A stretch of DNA of 64,000 nucleotides from Candidatus Moanabacter tarae (lineage in GTDB: Bacteria > Verrucomicrobiota > Verrucomicrobiia > Opitutales > UBA2987), in contig CP029803.1 of assembly GCA_003226295.1 (NCBI GenBank), positions 2,175,001-2,239,000 of the forward strand, given 5' to 3'. The translations under genes and the position numbers were made by a program. Positions 58,457 through 64,000 of this stretch are shown here, one piece after another. The notes below the pieces were generated by a model. The model saw nothing but the letters and a program-made list of their open reading frames with translations, had not been told where the DNA came from and searched no databases. Positions within the stretch are counted from its first letter, which is position 1, and every line of letters begins with the position of its first letter.

Positions 58457-58485
58457 ATCCGAATCAGCAAAATGGAGTCGGAGTC

Positions 58486-59868
58486 ATGTTTCAAAAAATT
58501 TTAATCGCTAACCGGGGCGAGATCGCTCTGAGGGTTATACGCGCTTGTAAGGAGTTAGGGATTAAAACCGTCGCCGTCTACTCCGAAGCAGATGAACAAT
58601 CGTTACATGTCCAACTGGCTGACGGGGCGATCCGTATCGGATCCTCGCCTAGCGGTGAAAGCTATCTAAAATCGGACCGCATTCTCAGCGCCGCCGAGAT
58701 CGCAGACGTCGACGCGATCCACCCAGGCTATGGCTTCTTAGCAGAAAAAGCAGAATTTGCAGAGCAATGCGAGAGCTGCAACATCAAGTTCATCGGACCT
58801 AAGTCTGAAACCATACGGCTAATGGGAGACAAAGCGCAGGCTCGTGAAACCGTTAGAAAAGCACGAGTTCCTGTCACTCAAGGGAGCGAAGGACCTGTGG
58901 AAGATGGGCAAGCCGCCTTGCGGGTTGCGAAGCAAATCGGTTTTCCTGTAATTATAAAAGCAGTCTCAGGAGGAGGAGGAAGGGGTATGCGAACGGCAAA
59001 TAATGCCGCAACCTTGTTAAAGGAGTTTGCCAATGCTCAAAGTGAAGCAGAGAAGGCTTTTGGTGACGGGACCCTTTATGTAGAAAAACTGATCGAAAAT
59101 CCCCGCCATATTGAATTCCAGATCCTGGCTGACAACCACGGGCAAGTGATCCATATGTTGGAGCGCGACTGTTCGGTCCAACGAAGACATCAAAAGTTGA
59201 TCGAGGAATCGCCTTCGCCTTTCCTAAGTAACGATTTGCGAAAACGAATGGGACGCGCTGCTATCCGTGCTGCAGAAGCCTGTGAATATGTGAACGCAGG
59301 AACCATTGAATTTTTGGTCGATGAAAGAGGAGAGTTCTACTTCATGGAGATGAATACACGAATCCAGGTGGAGCACGGCGTTACGGAAGAAGTCACGGGA
59401 TATGATCTCATCGAGAAACAGATCCGCATCGCGGCTGGAGAGAAGCTGCAAATCGATCAGAAAGATATCAAATTCAATTGTCACGCGGTTGAGAGTCGGA
59501 TCTGCGCCGAAGATCCGACCCGGGGCTTTGCCCCCTGCCCCGGAGAAATCTCCCTCTACTACCCACCGGGTGGGCTCGGGGTCAGAGTTGACTCACACAT
59601 CTATGGAGGATATACAATTCCTCCACACTACGATAGTATGATCAGCAAAGTTATCTCGTGCGCGAGAACGCGTGACCTTGCACTCGATCGGATGCATCGC
59701 GCCCTAAGCGAATACCTGATTAGAGGAATTAAGACAACAATTCCCTTCACTATGGCTGTTATTCAAGATCCTGTTTTCAGGCAGGGAGGTGCCACTACTG
59801 CCTATGTCGAGGAATTTATTGGCCGGTCACCGAAAAGCCTTTTACTCGACACCAACCACTTGAACTAG
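58486..59868 (+). CDS. accC: Biotin carboxylase
   Basis: AccC carboxylates biotin on AccB with ATP and bicarbonate. It carries [20 protein letters not shown], the ATP-grasp region [32 protein letters not shown]-type residues (written [15 protein letters not shown]) and a C-terminal domain with [16 protein letters not shown]. Length (460) is as expected. It starts 29 bases after accB. Confidence 0.97.
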   Translation: MFQKILIANRGEIALRVIRACKELGIKTVAVYSEADEQSLHVQLADGAIRIGSSPSGESYLKSDRILSAAEIADVDAIHPGYGFLAEKAEFAEQCESCNIKFIGPKSETIRLMGDKAQARETVRKARVPVTQGSEGPVEDGQAALRVAKQIGFPVIIKAVSGGGGRGMRTANNAATLLKEFANAQSEAEKAFGDGTLYVEKLIENPRHIEFQILADNHGQVIHMLERDCSVQRRHQKLIEESPSPFLSNDLRKRMGRAAIRAAEACEYVNAGTIEFLVDERGEFYFMEMNTRIQVEHGVTEEVTGYDLIEKQIRIAAGEKLQIDQKDIKFNCHAVESRICAEDPTRGFAPCPGEISLYYPPGGLGVRVDSHIYGGYTIPPHYDSMISKVISCARTRDLALDRMHRALSEYLIRGIKTTIPFTMAVIQDPVFRQGGATTAYVEEFIGRSPKSLLLDTNHLN

Positions 59869-59875
59869 GTCTGAT

Positions 59876-60346
59876 ATGCCAAAGAAAAAACCCGTTTTAG
59901 ACAAAAGAGACGACATTGGTCATATACCAACTATCAGTGAGGATTCCTCGGCTCTTGGAGAAATTAAAATCAATCATAAAGTGGTGGCGAATATCGTTCA
60001 GCTTGCGACGCTTGAAGTAGAGGGAGTCGTAGCGGTAGCGGGAAGCAATTTTGTTGATCGTATCGAAGGTATATTCCACAAAAAAGAAGCCGGAGCGGGT
60101 ATCCGGGTAGAACTGGACGGGAATGATCACTACCACATCTACATCCAGGTCATCCTATCCTTCGGAGTCGAATTAGCCAAAACTGCCTTCAACATCCAGA
60201 CTACGGTGCGTGACCATGTTAATAAGATGACCAATAAGCAGGTCGCAAAGGTAGACGTAATCATTGAGGACATCAAACAGACTGAACAGCAGGGAGAAAA
60301 AGAGGAAGAGACCGAGAATTGGCCTGCCGGCGAACACACCGATTAG
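59876..60346 (+). CDS. Asp23/Gls24-family envelope protein
   Basis: This 156-residue Asp23/Gls24 protein has the family pattern GEIKINHKVVANIVQLATLEVEG (as split parts), then VAGSNFVDRIEGIF and VELAKTAFNIQTTVRDHV. In Firmicutes Asp23 sits under the membrane and is linked to envelope stress. Here it follows accC by 7 bases and is followed by an AmaP-like membrane protein. Confidence 0.88.
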   Translation: MPKKKPVLDKRDDIGHIPTISEDSSALGEIKINHKVVANIVQLATLEVEGVVAVAGSNFVDRIEGIFHKKEAGAGIRVELDGNDHYHIYIQVILSFGVELAKTAFNIQTTVRDHVNKMTNKQVAKVDVIIEDIKQTEQQGEKEEETENWPAGEHTD

Positions 60347-60387
60347 ATATCCGGCCAATTCTAACTTGTGGCTTCTAGGAAACATCG

Positions 60388-60891
60388 ATGATTCAACAAT
60401 ACCTAGATAGGACCTCGTATATCCTAGAACACCTGATCGAAAGGCCCTACCTATGGATTGCATGTCTAACTATCGTCCTTCTAATCATCCTTTGGTTCTT
60501 GCTATCTCGAAGAAAGTCCGGACCGATTATTGCCTTTGATAGCGCTACCGGGGATGTCAAGGTCTCAAGACAGGCAATTCAGGAACTCGCCCAAAGGACC
60601 AGCCAATCGATAGAATCGGTGGGTAAATGTCTAACCAGGATCAATACTCGAGGCGATGTTTTGAACATTGAAATGAGGATCCGCTTGATCGGCGGGAGCC
60701 GGCTTAACGACGTATCCACGGAACTTCAGACCCGACTTATCCAGGCACTTCAGGAAAATCTAGGAATCGAGCGCCTCGGGAATATTGATATCGTTGTCAC
60801 GGGTTTCATAGGAGATCCCTTTGCAGCAGCTCAGCCCACAGTTGATGAAGCCTATGGATCTGACGAGGACGAGGACGAGAATAGAGTGTAG
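60388..60891 (+). CDS. AmaP-like membrane anchor for Asp23
   Basis: One hydrophobic segment (WIACLTIVLLIILWFLL, residues 23-39) precedes a domain resembling Asp23/AmaP (VKVSRQAIQELAQRTSQS, then DVLNIEMRIRLIGG). The acidic tail (DEDEDEN) is at the C-terminus. In Firmicutes AmaP anchors Asp23 to the membrane. The pairing here supports the same role. Length is 167. Confidence 0.8.
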   Translation: MIQQYLDRTSYILEHLIERPYLWIACLTIVLLIILWFLLSRRKSGPIIAFDSATGDVKVSRQAIQELAQRTSQSIESVGKCLTRINTRGDVLNIEMRIRLIGGSRLNDVSTELQTRLIQALQENLGIERLGNIDIVVTGFIGDPFAAAQPTVDEAYGSDEDEDENRV

Positions 60892-60935
60892 AAACGATTT
60901 ATCTCCTTTCGCCAACACGACAATTAATTGGAGGC

Positions 60936-61601
60936 ATGTCCAGCGGTTCAACTCAAGCTAAGAAAACTGTTGATTTTCTAAATCAAGCGCGTTTCTACGC
61001 TATATTGGATACCGGTTATGTAGCACCCGAAAAACTGGTTAGCAAATGTCGAGATCTCATCGCGGGGGGTGCTGATCTTATCCAACTCCGGGCAAAAAGG
61101 GAGTCTCCTCGGCAACGGTATGCAATCACGGAATCGCTTATCCCCATCTTCGAATCGAGTAGCATTCCTCTGGTGATTAATGATGACGTCCAACTTGCGG
61201 CTGCCTTTCCTGATCTTGGATTGCATATAGGCCAAGATGATACCCCGCCGATAATAGCTCGAGAAAGCTTGGGGCCCAATCGCATTATTGGTCTCTCTAC
61301 CCACTCTCTCGAACAAGCAAAAAGAGCAGTTGATCTTGGCCCTATGCTCAGCTATTTCGCTGTAGGTCCAGTTTTTACTACTCCTACCAAACCTGAATAT
61401 CAGGCAGTCGGAATCAAGTTAGTTCGCAAAGTAAGCAATTTGAAACCACCAACTCCCTTTTTTTGCATTGGAGGCATAAAGAGGCAAAACGTCGCACAGG
61501 TGATTGAAAGCGGAGCTGAACGAATCGTGGCCGTATCCGATGTCCTCAACGCGCAGGACACAGCAGGCGCAGTACGGGAATTCAAACGATTTTTTCTCTA
61601 A
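60936..61601 (+). CDS. thiE: Thiamine phosphate synthase
   Basis: ThiE joins HMP-PP and thiazole phosphate. The motifs are LIQLRAKRESPRQRYA, VINDDVQLAAAF, LHIGQDDTPP, IGLSTHSLEQA and VGPVFTTPTKPEY, and the C-terminal FFCIGGIKRQN. Length (221) fits. It lies last in the accB-to-thiE run and is convergent with prmA. No other thi genes are near. Confidence 0.94.
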   Translation: MSSGSTQAKKTVDFLNQARFYAILDTGYVAPEKLVSKCRDLIAGGADLIQLRAKRESPRQRYAITESLIPIFESSSIPLVINDDVQLAAAFPDLGLHIGQDDTPPIIARESLGPNRIIGLSTHSLEQAKRAVDLGPMLSYFAVGPVFTTPTKPEYQAVGIKLVRKVSNLKPPTPFFCIGGIKRQNVAQVIESGAERIVAVSDVLNAQDTAGAVREFKRFFL

Positions 61602-61629
61602 AGGGATCTTTCATCCCGCCACTCTGAAA

Positions 61630-62514
61630 CTAGACTAGCGATCTCAAAGCTAAATCCCACCAGTCGCCCTCCTCCCGACAGTCGATAGTGAACCGAATAC
61701 CTAGTTGCTCTCCACTCCCCAAAAAATGACCAAACACTGAATCGATGTCGCAGCTAAAGATCCCACCAAGCACGAGAACGCCCCCCGGTTTAATGGCCTC
61801 AATAAGCTCTGAGCTGTTTCGACACAAAATATCGGATTCAATATTGGCAAGAACAAGATCTACCCTTTTTCCTTTCAGACAATCTTCCACCCCGCCTTGT
61901 CGGTATTTCACTTGTCCCTCAAGTTGATTCAAAGTCAGATTCTTTGCACACACCTGAATGGCATTTGGATCGATATCGAATCCGAAAACGGACCCGAACC
62001 CTAAACGAGCAGCGGAAAGAGCGAGTATACCTGATCCGGTCCCTGCATCTACGACCGAACAATCTGAAATTTCGCCGTTTCGGGAGTCGATAAAGTCGAG
62101 CATCCGGTAAGTACACAACCGGGTTGTAGGATGGTCACCCGTCCCGAAAGCCAAGCCTGGTTCAATAAAGATGACTGCTTCTCCGACTGGGACATCAACT
62201 GTATCTCTCATCCACAAGGGAATCCAATGCAGACCGCGGCAAGACCAAGGCCTGAAACTCTCTCGATATCGGTTTATCCAACTCTCTTCATCGACCTCCT
62301 TTTTCTCAGTGATTTCAGGAAGAACGGTAAATCTGGAACGAAGATACCTCCAATCTTTTTCGGCCTGAGGATGGTTATCAAAGTAACCAACTAGCCTAAA
62401 GTATGTCTCCTCTTCCATTCGGATGAGCATCCAAGGCGAATGTTCTAATTCGCAAAAGTACTGCTCAAGCAAATCCGCCAGATCCTCTGAGACCTGACAT
62501 GAAAGCAGAATCAT
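61630..62514 (-). CDS. prmA: Ribosomal protein L11 methyltransferase
   Basis: PrmA methylates lysines of L11. The SAM-binding core is [19 protein letters not shown], with [15 protein letters not shown] before it and [10 protein letters not shown] after it, as in PrmA. Length (294) fits. The start at 62514 overlaps the dnaJ stop by 4 bases, so dnaJ and prmA are coupled. Confidence 0.93.
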   Translation of the reverse strand: MILLSCQVSEDLADLLEQYFCELEHSPWMLIRMEEETYFRLVGYFDNHPQAEKDWRYLRSRFTVLPEITEKKEVDEESWINRYRESFRPWSCRGLHWIPLWMRDTVDVPVGEAVIFIEPGLAFGTGDHPTTRLCTYRMLDFIDSRNGEISDCSVVDAGTGSGILALSAARLGFGSVFGFDIDPNAIQVCAKNLTLNQLEGQVKYRQGGVEDCLKGKRVDLVLANIESDILCRNSSELIEAIKPGGVLVLGGIFSCDIDSVFGHFLGSGEQLGIRFTIDCREEGDWWDLALRSLV

Positions 62515-63650
62515 TCGAAAAACCGTTTCGCTTTTCTAAAGAAGCTATCAGACACCGGATGATCAGCATCTCCGCAAGCTATGGCGAAGTCCTCAAGTTT
62601 CTTTCGCTCGTCTTTGTTAAGACGCGTCGGCACTTCAATCTGAACGCGTATCAGCTGATCACCAGATCGCCTATCATGGAGTCCCGGTACGCCATGGCCG
62701 CGTAAACGAAAGGTAGTGCCACTCTGGGTGCCATTTGGAATCTTGAGCGACGCCTTGCCGTTGAGAGTTGGAACATCAATTGTTCCACCAAGCGACGCCA
62801 ACGTAAATTTAATGGGGATTTCACAGAGAAGATCATCGCCGATTCGCTCGAAAATTTCATGTTCTACTACGTGAATGATAATGTATAAATCCCCCGATTC
62901 TCCTCCCGCTAATCCTGCCTCCCCATTGCCTCTAGATCGAAGTCGTGTCCCAGTATCCGCCCCCGCCGGAATCCTCACATTAATTTTGCTCGTTTTGGTC
63001 ATTCTGCCTTCACCTCGACATTTGCCGCAAGGATTCTGAATTACGACTCCATTCCCCTCACAAGTAGGACACAATTGGCGAACGCTGAAGAAGCCTCTCT
63101 GAGATGTAACCTGCCCCTGTCCTCCACACATTGTGCAAGTCGTCTTCTGCGAGCCTGGCTCAGCCCCATCCCCATCACATCGCTCACAGGTAGCCGCTCT
63201 GCGAAATGAGATCTGCTTTTCAACACCCTTCGCTGCCTCCGACAATTCGATCTCAAGATCGTATCTCAAATCGGCTCCACTACGACTACCTCCATGGGAC
63301 CCCCCACGACTGCCGCCAAAAAACTCTTCGAAAATTCCTCCCCCACTGCCGCCAAAAACCTCCTTGAAAAGATCAAAGGGATCATGGAATCCCCCAGATC
63401 CAGGGCCTCGTCCAGCACCTGCAGACTGGAATGCAGCATGTCCGTACCGATCGTAGGCTGCCCGCTTTTCTGAATCCTTGAGCACTTCGTATGCTTCGGA
63501 GATTTTTTTGAACATTTCTTCTGCTTCGACGTCACCCGCATTTTTGTCCGGATGGTACTTCATAGCCATCTTCCGATAGGCCTTCTTAATTTCATCCGCA
63601 GACGTGTCCTTAGAAACGCCCAGAAGTTCGTAATAGTCTTCCTTAGCCAC
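62511..63650 (-). CDS. dnaJ: Chaperone protein DnaJ
   Basis: DnaJ stimulates DnaK and delivers clients. It has the J domain with YHPDKN (HPD), a Gly/Phe-rich linker ([14 protein letters not shown]), and four zinc-binding motifs ([32 protein letters not shown]), followed by the substrate-binding C-terminal domains. Length (379) fits. It follows grpE by 50 bases. Confidence 0.97.
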   Translation of the reverse strand: MAKEDYYELLGVSKDTSADEIKKAYRKMAMKYHPDKNAGDVEAEEMFKKISEAYEVLKDSEKRAAYDRYGHAAFQSAGAGRGPGSGGFHDPFDLFKEVFGGSGGGIFEEFFGGSRGGSHGGSRSGADLRYDLEIELSEAAKGVEKQISFRRAATCERCDGDGAEPGSQKTTCTMCGGQGQVTSQRGFFSVRQLCPTCEGNGVVIQNPCGKCRGEGRMTKTSKINVRIPAGADTGTRLRSRGNGEAGLAGGESGDLYIIIHVVEHEIFERIGDDLLCEIPIKFTLASLGGTIDVPTLNGKASLKIPNGTQSGTTFRLRGHGVPGLHDRRSGDQLIRVQIEVPTRLNKDERKKLEDFAIACGDADHPVSDSFFRKAKRFFE

Positions 63651-63700
63651 AGTTTATTAGATTCACGTAGTTATAAGATCGATCAAAGGCGATGGAATCT

Positions 63701-64000
63701 CTACGTCGGATCGACGACGTCCTTTCCTTCAGGTTCGACCTTTTCCTTTTCACAGGGCATACCGCTCGACACAACAACCGTAGCGGCGCGCAACAACCGA
63801 TCATGCAACCGATAACCCAACCTTGTCACAGCCAAGATCTTCCCCTCCTCGAACAAGTCGCTCGGTTGTTGCGAGACGGCTTCATGCGAATTAGGGTCAA
63901 AAACTTCGCCATCCGGATCAATCTCGGTAACACCGTGTTGCTCCATTGCTGTCTTGAACTGGGCACGTACCATTTCAAACCCTTCTACAACCGATGCCGC
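63701..64000 (-). CDS. grpE: GrpE nucleotide exchange factor, N-terminus cut by window edge
   Basis: GrpE releases ADP from DnaK. The frame is open to base 64000, and the visible 99 residues (AASVVEGFEMVRAQF then GKILAVTRLGYRLHDRLLRA) match the C-terminal beta-domain of GrpE. The N-terminal coiled coil lies outside the window. It precedes dnaJ on the same strand, the usual heat-shock order. Confidence 0.92.
   Translation of the reverse strand, partial: AASVVEGFEMVRAQFKTAMEQHGVTEIDPDGEVFDPNSHEAVSQQPSDLFEEGKILAVTRLGYRLHDRLLRAATVVVSSGMPCEKEKVEPEGKDVVDPT

Overview
The window looks like a chromosomal segment from a Gram-negative member of the Verrucomicrobiota, most likely an Opitutae/Puniceicoccales-type bacterium. 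The evidence is indirect: an LptD-like outer-membrane protein, a TonB-dependent receptor, a GldA/F/G-like ABC system with DUF4340 and AsmA-like partners, a short Rho, and an Asp23/AmaP pair in an otherwise Gram-negative gene set. No rRNA, tRNA, CRISPR array, phage or insertion sequence was recognised. Nearly all the DNA is genic, and TTG and GTG starts are common. Taxonomy is inferred from gene content only.

Layout. 1-5.9 kb: the 3'-truncated lpd gene, a small protein, an unknown 586-residue protein in tandem with rho, and menA. 6.2-11.6 kb (minus strand): an enolase-superfamily sugar-acid dehydratase followed by glcD, glcE and glcF (glycolate oxidase). 12-18.3 kb: a small protein, scpA, lptD and the divergent glgB. 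18.5-21.8 kb: tig-clpP-clpX, closed by an intrinsic terminator that overlaps the clpX stop. 21.9-32.4 kb is mixed metabolism: M42 aminopeptidase, hisA, an adenosine-deaminase-family enzyme, a Rieske ferredoxin, an aldehyde dehydrogenase, a membrane SGNH protein, DUF1152, a Gfo/Idh/MocA oxidoreductase, an M15 peptidase, and what looks like the C-terminal remnant of an AMP-forming acyl-CoA synthetase.

32.5-38.8 kb (minus strand) is the most suggestive region. Adenine deaminase, a TonB-dependent receptor and an NCS2-type nucleobase permease lie in a row, which suggests a purine import and deamination locus. A perfect intrinsic terminator sits between receptor and permease, with its T-tract ending three bases before the permease ATG.

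39-47.5 kb: a small membrane protein, argH, pyrG with a translationally coupled small protein, a SpoU methyltransferase, a PfkB kinase, proA, and a NadC-family protein that lacks three catalytic-site residues. 47.5-57.9 kb: birA without its C-terminal domain, then a tightly overlapping run of coaX, GldA-, GldF- and GldG-like genes, DUF4340, an AsmA-like giant protein and endonuclease IV. 58-61.6 kb: accB, accC, Asp23, AmaP-like and thiE. 61.6-64 kb (minus strand): grpE (5'-truncated), dnaJ and prmA.

Functional themes are central metabolism and cofactors (lpd, menA, nadC, birA, coaX, thiE, accBC), envelope biogenesis (lptD, GldFG/DUF4340/AsmA), protein quality control (tig-clpPX, grpE-dnaJ) and nutrient capture (glycolate, purines).
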